From positions 18,560-82,559 of the forward strand of contig JAFIHA010000040.1 of the NCBI GenBank assembly GCA_017848965.1: 64,000 nucleotides of DNA, read 5' to 3'. Position numbers and translations under genes: made by a program. Positions 55,562 to 63,862 of the stretch are shown piece after piece. The number at the start of each line of letters is the position of its first letter. Within the stretch, counting starts at the first letter, position 1. The notes beneath the pieces are model-generated. The model was not told the DNA's origin. It ran no database searches and was given only the letters and a program-made list of their open reading frames with translations. Source of the DNA: Dechloromonas aromatica (nom. nud.). GTDB taxonomy: Bacteria; Pseudomonadota; Gammaproteobacteria; Burkholderiales; Rhodocyclaceae.

Positions 55562-56706
55562 CACACTGCCTCCTCATCGACGCGGCAGATGAAATTGCCG
55601 TCGAAATCGCAGACCAGCACGGCCAGCCGGTAACTGCCGGGGTATTGGCCCTTGAGGGCGCGGATCGCCTTCTTCGCCAGTTGTTCATGGAAAGCGACCG
55701 ACAGGCCGAGCGTCGCCAGGCGTTCGGCGGCGAAGCGGGCGGTTTCGGCGGCGCGGATTTCCTCGACCAGTTCGTCCGGCGCGCCGACTTCGCGCGCCGA
55801 GTCGGCGAGGATGTCGCGGTCGACCTCGGCCTTCCAGGCGTGCGTCACCGCCAGGCCCTGGCACATCTTGGTCAGCTTGCCGACCATGGCGCCGATGTAC
55901 ACCTGCGGCAGCTTGCGCTTGAGCGCGCTGGCGAAAGCCGCCTTGACGAAGTCGCCCATCTGCACGAAGCAGGATTCGTCGAGCTCGGGCAACTGGCGCA
56001 TGGCGAACTTCTCGGTGCGCCCCCCCGTCGTGAACACCACGCTGGTCTGCCCCTGCTTCGCGGCGACATCGACCGCCTGCACGACGCTGGCGCGGAAGGC
56101 GGCAGTCGAGTACGGGCGGACGATGCCGGTGGTGCCGAGGATGGAAATGCCGCCGAGGATGCCGAGGCGGGCGTTCAGCGTCTTCTTCGCCATCTCGTCG
56201 CCGCCGGGCACCGAAATGCTCACTTCCAGGCCATCGTGTTCGAGCAGTTCGCCGGCCACGGCGCGCACGTTGTCGAGGATGTTGCGGCGCGGTACCGGGT
56301 TGATCGCCGGCCCGCCGACCTCCAGCCCCAGCCCTTCCTTGGTCACCACGCCGACGCCAACGCCGCCCTTGAGCACGATCTCGCCGGCGCGGTGCGGCAG
56401 CAGGCGAACGTCGGCGGTCAGGTGGGCGCCGTTGGTCGCGTCGGGGTCGTCGCCGGCATCCTTGACGACGACGGCGTGCGCCAGCCCGGCGGCTTCCTCG
56501 ACGCTGCCGTCGAGCACTGGGAAGGCCTGGTCCTGGCCGTTGGGCAGGCGGCTGACGATGGTCTCCGGCACTTCGCTCAGTAGCAGCCCGAGGCTGGCAG
56601 CGCGCGCCGCAGCGGCGGCACAGGCGCCGGTGGTGAAACCGGTGCGGTTGCCGCGCGCGCGCTTGCCATCGCCCTTGCGAACCTTGGCGGGTTCAACCTC
56701 AGTCAT
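55561..56706 (-). CDS. cbiD: Cobalt-precorrin-5B C1-methyltransferase
   Basis: CbiD of 381 residues: RTGFTTGACAAAAARAASLG near the start, then GGVGVGVVTKEGLGLEVGGPAINPVPRRNI with a duplicated glycine-rich pattern, and LGTTGIVRPYSTAAFRASVV. The ATG at 56706 overlaps the upstream nuclease-like gene by 4 bp. CbiD together with CbiG and CbiX marks the anaerobic-type (early cobalt) route. Confidence 0.93.
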   Translation of the reverse strand: MTEVEPAKVRKGDGKRARGNRTGFTTGACAAAAARAASLGLLLSEVPETIVSRLPNGQDQAFPVLDGSVEEAAGLAHAVVVKDAGDDPDATNGAHLTADVRLLPHRAGEIVLKGGVGVGVVTKEGLGLEVGGPAINPVPRRNILDNVRAVAGELLEHDGLEVSISVPGGDEMAKKTLNARLGILGGISILGTTGIVRPYSTAAFRASVVQAVDVAAKQGQTSVVFTTGGRTEKFAMRQLPELDESCFVQMGDFVKAAFASALKRKLPQVYIGAMVGKLTKMCQGLAVTHAWKAEVDRDILADSAREVGAPDELVEEIRAAETARFAAERLATLGLSVAFHEQLAKKAIRALKGQYPGSYRLAVLVCDFDGNFICRVDEEAV

Positions 56707-57143
56707 GCACTGAAGTCTCGTATTTTCGACCATTGGTTCTCGAAGGGCAGCAACGCATCCTTGACTTGATATACCTTATTGCGCTGCTGGCTCAGGCCCA
56801 AAAGACTCGTTGTTCCCTTGATTGCAAAAGCCTCATCCCGAGTGAGTATGAAAAACCGGGAGCGCTGCTGCACTTCTGAATCATCACTGTTGGGCGTTGT
56901 GATTGGCTCAATAATTACTGCCACCAAAAAATCGTATTCACGGTCTATATCAAATGGGTTATTGGTCGCTTTATTGGCAAGCACCGCAGTCTTTACCTGA
57001 ATACGCACAACTTTCTTTGCCGACGTGATTACGGTGATGTCGTAGTCGCTTTGGTTGTGCCGAAGTGCCAAGTAGGCCTCCATATCTCTTTCCAGAAGCT
57101 TGGCTAGCACACGATATTCACCATATTTGCCACTGAACTTCAT
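56703..57143 (-). CDS. PD-(D/E)XK nuclease-like protein inserted in the cobalamin operon
   Basis: 146 residues. The N-terminus has the pattern of restriction-endonuclease-fold proteins: KYGEYRVLAKLLERD (Glu9), SDYDITVITSA (Asp35) and VVRIQVKTAVLA (Gln49-x-Lys51). A segment YDFLVAVIIEPI follows, as in this fold's core. No related cobalamin enzyme is known to me. The gene is visibly AT-richer than its neighbours, suggesting recent acquisition. It nevertheless overlaps cobH and cbiD by exactly 4 bp (ATGA) at both ends, so it is translated as part of the operon. Nuclease activity is inference from motif only. Confidence 0.78.
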   Translation of the reverse strand: MKFSGKYGEYRVLAKLLERDMEAYLALRHNQSDYDITVITSAKKVVRIQVKTAVLANKATNNPFDIDREYDFLVAVIIEPITTPNSDDSEVQQRSRFFILTRDEAFAIKGTTSLLGLSQQRNKVYQVKDALLPFENQWSKIRDFSA

Positions 57144-57820
57144 CGCTGTTTCTCCTTGTTTTTCTGTTCCACTTCGGCCAGCGAGAGCATGGCGTGGATG
57201 GCGGCGACAACCAGCGTCGAGCCGCCCTTGCGGCCCTTGATCGCCACCCAGGGCACTTCATCGACGGTCATCAGCAAGTCCTTTGATTCGGCCGCTGAGA
57301 CAAAGCCGACCGGCATGCCGATGACCAGCGCCGGGCGCACGCCCTCCTCGCGGATCAGGCGAACCAATTCGATCAGCGCGGTCGGCGCGTTGCCGATGCC
57401 GACGATGGCGCCGTCGAGCTGGCCCAGCCTCTGCGCCTTGCGCATCGCCTGCACGGCGCGCGTCGTGTCGGCGGCTTTCGCCGCTGCGATCACATCGACG
57501 TCGGAAATGTAGTGGTGGACGCTCAGGCCGAAATGCTGCAGCCGCGGCTGCGACAGGCCGACGCAGATCATCTCGACATCGGCGACGATGGGCGTGCCGC
57601 CTTTCAGCACGGCGCGCATGCCGGCCTGCATCGCGTCCGGGTGGAAGGCGGTGAGGCCGTTGAACTCGAAATCGGCGTTGGCGTGGATCATGCGGCGCAC
57701 CAGCGGCCACTGCTCGGCGCTGTAGGCGTGCGGACCGGCCTCGGCGTCGATGATGGCGAAGGAGTCGTGCTCGATGGCGCGGCCGGCGGCAGTCAGTTGT
57801 TCGGTGACGGTGTTGAACAT
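57140..57820 (-). CDS. cobH: Precorrin-8X methylmutase
   Basis: CobH/CbiC of 226 residues that moves the C11 methyl to C12. The catalytic histidine is in VRRMIHANADFEF (about residue 46), with VADVEMICVGLSQPRLQ and GNAPTALIELVRLI. It lies 12 bp after cbiX and overlaps the nuclease-like gene by 4 bp. Confidence 0.93.
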   Translation of the reverse strand: MFNTVTEQLTAAGRAIEHDSFAIIDAEAGPHAYSAEQWPLVRRMIHANADFEFNGLTAFHPDAMQAGMRAVLKGGTPIVADVEMICVGLSQPRLQHFGLSVHHYISDVDVIAAAKAADTTRAVQAMRKAQRLGQLDGAIVGIGNAPTALIELVRLIREEGVRPALVIGMPVGFVSAAESKDLLMTVDEVPWVAIKGRKGGSTLVVAAIHAMLSLAEVEQKNKEKQR

Positions 57821-57832
57821 GCGGCTTCCGGG

Positions 57833-58738
57833 TCAGGCGTTGCTGTGGGCGCAGCCGTGGTGGGCGTGGTCGTGGTGAGCATGGCCGTGCGCCGGGCTGG
57901 CGATGGCGGTGTGGCTGTGGTCGTGCAGGTGCTCGGCCTCGGCCAGTTCGCGGTACTTGCAGCCGTCGCATTCGAGCAGGCCGCCGGCCAGCGCGTCGGG
58001 CGCCACGCGGGCGTCGAGCAGCGCGAAGATGCCTTCGTCGAAACCGAAATGCTGGCCCAGTGCGAAAGCCAGTTGCGGGTACTGCTGGCGCAGGCGGGCG
58101 ACCTGCTCGCCGATGCGCTCGATCAGCACGCCGGTGAACAGATAGACCGGGATGATGGCGATCTGCATCATGCCCAGCCGCGCCTGCCGCTGCACGACGG
58201 TTTCCAGGCGCGGCCAGGTGACGCCGGTGAAAGCCAGGTCGACCAGTTCGTGCTCGTTTTCCTCATACAGCCAGCGCGCCATCTTGGCCAGTTCGCCGTT
58301 GGCGCCGACATCGGAAGAACCGCGGCCGAGCAGGACGACGCCGGTGGTCTGCGGGTCGGGCACGGCCAGTTGCTTCATCAGGCGGTCGAACTGGCCTTGC
58401 AGGACGGCGAACAGCTCGCGCCCCATGCCGAGGTGGCGGGTGACGATGAACTGGACCTGCGGATGCCGCGCGCGCGCCGCTTCCACCGCCGCCGGCAGTT
58501 CCATCTTGACGTGGCCGGCGGCGTTGAGGATGAAGGGAATGGCGACCACCGTGCCGGCCCCGGCGGCGGCGCGATCCAGCCCTTCGTCGAGCAGCACGTC
58601 GGCGTGTTCGATGAAACACACCTCGATGCGCCAGTCCGGGTGGCGGGCCTGCCACTGCGCGGCGAAGGCTAGTGTTTCCTTGTTGCCGTCGCGGCCGCGC
58701 GAGCCGTGCGCAACGAGCAGGTAGGTGGTGGATTTCAT
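57833..58738 (-). CDS. cbiX: Sirohydrochlorin cobaltochelatase CbiX with His-rich tail
   Basis: 301 residues, long (two-domain) CbiX form. The first half starts LLVAHGSRGRDGNKETL with metal-ligand histidines; the second half has VVLLGRGSSDVGANGELAKM. The last ~35 residues are histidine-rich (HDHSHTAIASPAHGHAHHDH), probably a cobalt store. It inserts cobalt early, which fits CbiG and CbiD in the same operon and the absence of cobN. It overlaps cobM by 4 bp. Confidence 0.92.
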   Translation of the reverse strand: MKSTTYLLVAHGSRGRDGNKETLAFAAQWQARHPDWRIEVCFIEHADVLLDEGLDRAAAGAGTVVAIPFILNAAGHVKMELPAAVEAARARHPQVQFIVTRHLGMGRELFAVLQGQFDRLMKQLAVPDPQTTGVVLLGRGSSDVGANGELAKMARWLYEENEHELVDLAFTGVTWPRLETVVQRQARLGMMQIAIIPVYLFTGVLIERIGEQVARLRQQYPQLAFALGQHFGFDEGIFALLDARVAPDALAGGLLECDGCKYRELAEAEHLHDHSHTAIASPAHGHAHHDHAHHGCAHSNA

Positions 58739-59544
58739 GAGCTGGACTCCGGAGAAAGTTCGGGGGAAAGGCTGGCGCGGCGGAAGCGGTGGGCAAAGGC
58801 CGGGTCGTAGAGCTTGGAGCGGATGAGGTCGGGCCAGTCGGCGGCGCCCAGCGTCGGGCTGGCGACGATCATCGCCTGGCTACCGATCTTCTCGGCCTGG
58901 CAGCGCTGCTTGATGTCGGCCAGGGTGCCGCGCACGATCTTTTCCTCGCCCGGCCAGCTCGCCTTCTGGACGACCAGCATCGGTGCGTCCTCGGCCCAGC
59001 CGGCGGCGCGCAGCGCCTCCTGCACCTTGTGCAAGAGCGTGATCGACAGGTAGATGCACAGCGTCGTCTGGTGCGTAGCCAGGGCTTCGAGTTCCTCGCC
59101 CGGCGGCATCGGCGTGCGCCCGGCGACGCGGGTGAGGATCACCGTCTGCGTCACTTCCGGCAGGGTCAGCGTCTCGCCGGCCGCCGCCATCGAGGCCATC
59201 GCCGACGAGACGCCGGGCACCACCGCCCATTCGATGCCGGCGGCGGTGAGCGGGCGCGTCATCTCGATCAGCGCGCCGTAGAGGCCGGGGTCGCCGGTTT
59301 GCAGGCGGACCACGGTCGAATGGCGGGCGGCGGCGGCGAGCAGCCAGTCGGTCATCTCTTCGAGGGTCATGTCCTTGGAGTCGCGGATGTCGCAGCCGGC
59401 CGGCGCGTACAGCGTCGCCGCCTGGTCGACCAGCGAACCGGCGAAGAGCACGGCGCCGGCCTGTTCGAGCAGCTTGCGCCCCTTGACGGTAATCAGGTCG
59501 GGATCGCCGGGGCCGGCGCCGACAAACCAGATTTTTCCGCTCAT
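58735..59544 (-). CDS. cobM: Precorrin-4/cobalt-precorrin-4 C11-methyltransferase
   Basis: CobM/CbiF of 269 residues: KIWFVGAGPGDPDLITVKGR, then RLQTGDPGLYGALIEM, VVPGVSSAMASMAAAGETL and VQKASWPGEEKIVRGTL. The ATG at 59544 lies 40 bp after the cbiO stop. The larger open frame upstream is a shadow of cbiO. Confidence 0.93.
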   Translation of the reverse strand: MSGKIWFVGAGPGDPDLITVKGRKLLEQAGAVLFAGSLVDQAATLYAPAGCDIRDSKDMTLEEMTDWLLAAAARHSTVVRLQTGDPGLYGALIEMTRPLTAAGIEWAVVPGVSSAMASMAAAGETLTLPEVTQTVILTRVAGRTPMPPGEELEALATHQTTLCIYLSITLLHKVQEALRAAGWAEDAPMLVVQKASWPGEEKIVRGTLADIKQRCQAEKIGSQAMIVASPTLGAADWPDLIRSKLYDPAFAHRFRRASLSPELSPESSS

Positions 59545-59584
59545 CGGCAAAATCCCGCGGTCAACCGCCAAAATCGGCCAAATT

Positions 59585-60415
59585 TCATCGAGCTTCCTCC
59601 AGGGAAAGTTGGGCCAGCAGCGCGTCCAGGCTGCGGGCCGGTGCGCCGGCGGCGATGCCGCGCGCGGCCAGCGCGCCTTGCAGCGCAACCACCGCCGGCA
59701 GCGGCTGCCCGGCCTGGCGCAGCGCCTCGGCCTGCGCCGGCAGTTCGGCGGCGGCGAAGGACGCGAGGCAGCGGCCGGCGGCAAGCAGATGGATGTCGTC
59801 GGCCCAGCGATAGGCGAAATCGACATCGTGCGTGGACAGCACGATGGTGATGCCCTGCCCCGCCAGGCGGTCGAGCACGGCCAGCAGCTCGTGCTGCATG
59901 GCGGCGTCGAGCCCGGCCATCGGCTCGTCGAGCAGCAGCACCTCCGGCTGCATGGCGAGCACGCCGGCAATGCACACCCGCTTTTTCTGGCCGAAGCTGA
60001 GGTGATGCACCGGGCGATTGGCCTGCTCGGCCATGCCGACCGCCGCCAGCGCCTCGTCGACGCGCCCGCGCACCGTCGCCTCGTCGAGGCCGAGATTGAG
60101 CGGGCCGAAGGACACATCCTCGACGACGCTGGCCGAAAACAACTGCCGGTCCGGGTTCTGGAAAACCAGCCCGACCCGGCGGCGCAAGGCAGCCAGCCCG
60201 GCGCGGCTCATGTCGAGCGGCGCACCGGCAAAGCGCAGGCTGCCGGCGCTCGGCTGCAGCAGGCCGTTGCAATGCATGAGCAAGGTGGTCTTGCCGGAAC
60301 CGTTGGCGCCGAGCAGCGCGTTGCGGCTGCCGCGGCGGATGGCCAGCGAACAGCCGTCGAGGCCGAGGCTGCCGTCGGCGTAGCGGTGGCTGAGCGAAAG
60401 CGCTTCGAGCAACAT
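59585..60415 (-). CDS. cbiO: Cobalt ECF transporter ATPase CbiO
   Basis: 276 residues. Walker A LGANGSGKTTLL is near 36, Q-loop VFQNPDRQLFS, signature LSFGQKKRVCIAGVL and Walker B VLLLDEPMAGLD. It has a C-terminal extension (~220-276) of unknown role. The start overlaps the cbiQ stop by 1 bp. Confidence 0.93.
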   Translation of the reverse strand: MLLEALSLSHRYADGSLGLDGCSLAIRRGSRNALLGANGSGKTTLLMHCNGLLQPSAGSLRFAGAPLDMSRAGLAALRRRVGLVFQNPDRQLFSASVVEDVSFGPLNLGLDEATVRGRVDEALAAVGMAEQANRPVHHLSFGQKKRVCIAGVLAMQPEVLLLDEPMAGLDAAMQHELLAVLDRLAGQGITIVLSTHDVDFAYRWADDIHLLAAGRCLASFAAAELPAQAEALRQAGQPLPAVVALQGALAARGIAAGAPARSLDALLAQLSLEEAR

Positions 60416-61146
60416 CAGGAGGCCCAGCGCGCCAAAACCAGCAGGCCGCCGCCGGCCAGCACGGCGAGCGCGGTATCGCGCCCGGCGTGGGCGAACTGCG
60501 GTGTCAGGAAGCGCAGGCTGCCGTCGCCGTTGCGCGCCAGCGCCGCCAGATGCAGGGCCAGCGCGCGCTGCCAGACCTGCAGCGCCAGGTTGGCCGTGAG
60601 TTGCCCAAGCGAGCGCAGGCTGTGGCGCAGCGTCGCATCGCCCAGGCGCGCCTGCTGCGCCGTGCGCACCTCATGCACCGCCTGCGAGAAGACGAAGAGC
60701 ATGCGGTAACAGAGCACCATCAGGTCGAGCAGCACGGCCGGGCAACGCAGGCGACGCAGCAGCGCGATCAGGTCGGACAGCGGCGTCGTCAGCACCAGCC
60801 CGAGCAAGGCCGCCAGCGCGGCGAGCGAACGGCCGGCCAGCGCGGCGACCTGCGGCCAGGCTTCCGGCGCCCAGCGCCAGCCGCTGTCGGGATCGACCGC
60901 CACCAGCAACCCGACGCAGGACAAGCCGAGAAAACCCACCGCCGGCGCCGCGACGCGCAGGTAGAGGCCCGCCGGCACGCCGGCACCGACGCAGGTCAGC
61001 ACGGCGGAACACAGGGCCAGGCGCAGCGCCGCGCCCGGCGACACTGCGGCAAAGGCCGCCAGCAACCCGGCCAGCGCGAACGCTGCCTTGGCCGCCGGGC
61101 TGACGCCGCGCCAGCGGTTGGCGTAGGCCGCCTGCTCAATCAGCAT
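60415..61146 (-). CDS. cbiQ: Cobalt ECF transporter transmembrane protein CbiQ
   Basis: 243 residues, about five membrane helices, with the family's cytoplasmic coupling motifs (LAGRSLAALAALLGLVLTTP and the ARG-like VWQRALALHLAALARNGDGS near 200). It couples CbiO to CbiMN. It overlaps cbiN by 11 bp. Confidence 0.9.
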   Translation of the reverse strand: MLIEQAAYANRWRGVSPAAKAAFALAGLLAAFAAVSPGAALRLALCSAVLTCVGAGVPAGLYLRVAAPAVGFLGLSCVGLLVAVDPDSGWRWAPEAWPQVAALAGRSLAALAALLGLVLTTPLSDLIALLRRLRCPAVLLDLMVLCYRMLFVFSQAVHEVRTAQQARLGDATLRHSLRSLGQLTANLALQVWQRALALHLAALARNGDGSLRFLTPQFAHAGRDTALAVLAGGGLLVLARWAS

Positions 61147-61468
61147 GCGGCGCCTGTGCTTCGCCTTGTTTGCGCAGCTTGTCGCGGGTCACCGCGCAGC
61201 CCAGCCAGTAACCGATGACGCCGGCCCCCAGCGCCGCCTGCAAGGCAAACAGCAAGGAGGCGATCTCGCCGCTGGCCGGTTCCAGCAGCGGCTCGAACCA
61301 GCGCTGGTAGCCCGGCGCGACGGTAGCGATGGCCTGTTGCGCCTTGTCGTCGGCGCCGCCGAACAGTTCGCCGTCGGCGCCGCCGATGCCCAGATAAGGC
61401 ACCAGCCACAGCGGCAGCACGGTCAACAGCACGACGGCGGCCAAAATCAACAGATTCTGCTTCTTCAT
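61136..61468 (-). CDS. cbiN: Cobalt transporter small subunit CbiN
   Basis: 110 residues, two membrane helices ([20 protein letters not shown] and [20 protein letters not shown]) with the periplasmic [12 protein letters not shown] and [17 protein letters not shown] between, as in CbiN. The ATG at 61468 overlaps the cbiM stop by 4 bp. Confidence 0.92.
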   Translation of the reverse strand: MKKQNLLILAAVVLLTVLPLWLVPYLGIGGADGELFGGADDKAQQAIATVAPGYQRWFEPLLEPASGEIASLLFALQAALGAGVIGYWLGCAVTRDKLRKQGEAQAPHAD

Positions 61469-62142
61469 GCCTTGCCCCCGTTTCCGGCAAACAGCGGCAA
61501 GCCTTGCAGTTCCTGAGCGTTGAAGCGGGTCAGGGTATTGACCACCAGCACCGTCAGCAGCCCTTCGCTGATCGCCAGCGGAATCTGCGTGATCGCGAAG
61601 ATGCCGCCGAACTTGAGCAAGGAAGCGGCAAAACCGCCGGCCGGATCGGGAAAGGCCCAGGCCAGCTGGATCGCGGTGGTCAGATAGGTGGCGAGATCGC
61701 CCAGGCAGGCGGCGGCGAACACGCAGACGGCGAGCGACAGGCCGAAGCGGCGACCGAGGCGGAACAATCCAAAGGCGACGAAAGGCCCGACGATGGCCAT
61801 CGAAAACACGTTGGCGCCCAGCGTCGTCAGCCCGCCATGCGCCAGCAACAGCGCCTGGAACAGGAGGACGACGAAGCCGACCGGCACCATCGCCAGCGGC
61901 CCGAACAACAGCGCGCCGAGCCCGACGCCGGTGGGATGCGAGCAACTGCCGGTCACCGACGGCAGCTTGAGCGCGGAGAGGACAAAAGCAAAGGCGGCGG
62001 CAACGCCGAGCAACATGCGCTGCTCCGGCTGCGCCTGCAGTTGCCGGCGCACCGAATGCACGCCCCAGGCCAGAAACGGCGCCGACGCCAGCGACCAGCC
62101 GATGGCATGGTCCACCGGCAAAAAACCTTCCATGATGTGCAT
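61465..62142 (-). CDS. cbiM: Cobalt transporter substrate-binding subunit CbiM
   Basis: 225 residues, seven membrane helices. The N-terminal [16 protein letters not shown] supplies the metal site (Met1 amine and His2). It also has [29 protein letters not shown] ribosome site precedes the ATG. It is the first gene after the cobalamin riboswitch and begins a leftward operon of 15 genes. Confidence 0.94.
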   Translation of the reverse strand: MHIMEGFLPVDHAIGWSLASAPFLAWGVHSVRRQLQAQPEQRMLLGVAAAFAFVLSALKLPSVTGSCSHPTGVGLGALLFGPLAMVPVGFVVLLFQALLLAHGGLTTLGANVFSMAIVGPFVAFGLFRLGRRFGLSLAVCVFAAACLGDLATYLTTAIQLAWAFPDPAGGFAASLLKFGGIFAITQIPLAISEGLLTVLVVNTLTRFNAQELQGLPLFAGNGGKA

Positions 62143-62274
62143 GACTTCCTCCCCGAAGCGATGAAACCCCCGGGGAAAATCAGCACGAATCGGAGAAGGT
62201 CAGGGCGTGCCCAGCACGCGCGCATCTGTCTCAGAACCGCTCTCATCACCCCGGAGAATGGCACTACTTGGCTC

Positions 62275-62455
62275 AAAGGTCGGTCTTCTGGCTCGCCGTC
62301 ATCCTTCCCTGCACCTTCCCGTGTGCGAACACACAGTGGCAAAAACAGGGTCGTCAGGCTTACAGCAGCGGGGGCTGCGCCGGAATTGCCACACGAGGTG
62401 ACGCACCGGCTTCCCGTTTAAACCCGATCCGCAATGCGAAACGGGTACCTAAAAG
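62275..62455 (-). promoter_or_regulatory. Cobalamin riboswitch upstream of cbiM
   Basis: On the minus strand, in order: TTTTAGGTACCCG, TTTAAACGGGAAGCCGGTG, GCGCAGCCCCCGCTGCTGTAA, CCACTG, CGGGAAGG and GCGAGCCAGAAGACC. These are the conserved blocks of the adenosylcobalamin class. It governs the cobalt transport and cobalamin synthesis operon. Boundaries are approximate. Confidence 0.94.
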
Positions 62456-62768
62456 CGGAGGCGATTCTAACACCGGCATCATGGCGAAGGAAACCGCAAG
62501 CGGGGAAAAGCTGGGTTTGGGTCGGTTTCCGGAAAACGTACAAGGATTGCTGCGCTCATGGCCGAAATGAACAGCGGCGGCCTTCCGAGGAAGCCTCCCA
62601 TGCCGGATTTCAGCTCTGTCCGTATGATCGGCCATTGATAAGGCGACCCACTTTGGATAATCTCCTTGTCATTCATGGGTTTGGGGGCGATTCAACCGTG
62701 TCCGTATTATTGGCAATCATCCGGGCGTTTCTGCTCGTGAATAACTATTGGGCGTCTCAACAACACTC
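62456..62768. other. Intergenic stretch, no gene recognised
   Basis: Contains the expected promoter area of the cbiM operon at its left end. Reading frames here are short, start inside the riboswitch and lack a ribosome site. Composition becomes AT-richer towards the right. Confidence 0.5.
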
Positions 62769-63080
62769 ATGACCATTAACGAAGACATCCACTGGCACGA
62801 CTCATTGATCTTGAGCGTTCGCATTACACCCGAGAAAGATCTGATCGAAATGCGCCTCCTCTACCCGGAGGAATGGCGATCCAATTCTTATGCGGAACGC
62901 ACCGTGATTTTCGACAACGCATACGGATACAAAGAATTTGAGGGGCCGCTTGAAGGCTCTCCAACTATCTTGTCCGTTGCCGTTGTGGCAACGCATGACA
63001 GGTGGTCACAGCTTCGTATTGAAACGAACGCCGGTTATCGGGAGGTATTCTGTGTCGACGCTTACCTTAAGGCCCGGTAG
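62769..63080 (+). CDS. Unknown small protein
   Basis: 103 residues from the ATG at 62769 (MTINEDIHWHDSLILSVRI). Mixed strand/helix, soluble, no signal peptide. An in-frame non-ATG start lies 21 bp upstream. AT-rich relative to the cobalamin genes. It looks like accessory DNA, and small single-domain proteins of this kind include immunity proteins, but I cannot place it in a family. Confidence 0.5.
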   Translation: MTINEDIHWHDSLILSVRITPEKDLIEMRLLYPEEWRSNSYAERTVIFDNAYGYKEFEGPLEGSPTILSVAVVATHDRWSQLRIETNAGYREVFCVDAYLKAR

Positions 63081-63175
63081 TCCGCAAAGGCAAACATATC
63101 TACAGCGTCGTTAGGTCGCTCCGAATGCCGAGTGGCAACCGCCTTCATACCAATTAGCTATTTCTTGGAGAATAC

Positions 63176-63859
63176 ATGCGCTTTTTCCCAGCTTTTCTGA
63201 CAGTGAACGCATTCCTGTGCCTGTCTGGCTGTGCAACTGGACCGAACGTCCTTACTCAGCGCTTATCGGCGATTCCCGCGGAGAATCACTCATATATTGT
63301 TGGGACATATGTAGTTACCTGCGAGCCTCGTAGAGAACGATGCGATCAAGCATTCAATTCCATTTCAGCCTACTATCGAAGCAGTAGCGACAAAGACGCA
63401 AGCGGGCGGCTTAATTCGGTTACGGGCTCCATGTTTAGCAACGACACTGCCTACGATTTTGTGGATTTAACTCGGAAGGAGAAGGGGTTCCATTTCTGCA
63501 TTCCGCTTCCAGCTGGCGATTACGTGTTTTATACCTTCGATTTCTACAACTTTGCAGGGGGGGGGAGTGGGTATTCAATCCCGGAGAAAAATCAGTTCAA
63601 ACTGCCGCTTTCTCTGACCTCTGGCGAAGTGGCTTACGTAGGTAGGTTGAAACTGACAACAACGACCGGAAAAAACATATTTGGCTTGCCGCTTCCCGCC
63701 CCAGGCATCCTGCTGTTATCAAGCGATACGACAGAAATACAGAAAGCAGCTCTCTCCAAGTGCCCAGATATCGCTCGCTCAAGGCCAATCCGGGATGCAT
63801 CGTTGACGCCTGCAATGGCTAATGGCAACCCCCTCGTCCAAGCAGACAACGGACGATGA
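63176..63859 (+). CDS. Putative lipoprotein of unknown function
   Basis: 227 residues. A lipoprotein signal with lipobox LSGC (Cys20) is followed by a mature region with paired cysteines and a beta-rich centre (GDYVFYTFDFYNFAGGG). TGGAG precedes the ATG. AT-rich, next to an insertion sequence; probably accessory. Confidence 0.65.
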   Translation: MRFFPAFLTVNAFLCLSGCATGPNVLTQRLSAIPAENHSYIVGTYVVTCEPRRERCDQAFNSISAYYRSSSDKDASGRLNSVTGSMFSNDTAYDFVDLTRKEKGFHFCIPLPAGDYVFYTFDFYNFAGGGSGYSIPEKNQFKLPLSLTSGEVAYVGRLKLTTTTGKNIFGLPLPAPGILLLSSDTTEIQKAALSKCPDIARSRPIRDASLTPAMANGNPLVQADNGR

Positions 63860-63862
63860 CTA

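Noticed and set aside
62434-62772. 112-codon frame in the leader of the cbiM operon
   Set aside because: It begins inside the cobalamin riboswitch, lacks a ribosome site and has no recognisable features.
63110-63120. GTTAGGT resembling the core of an integron attC site
   Set aside because: No matching RYYYAAC partner or paired inner arms at the expected distance, and no integrase in view.
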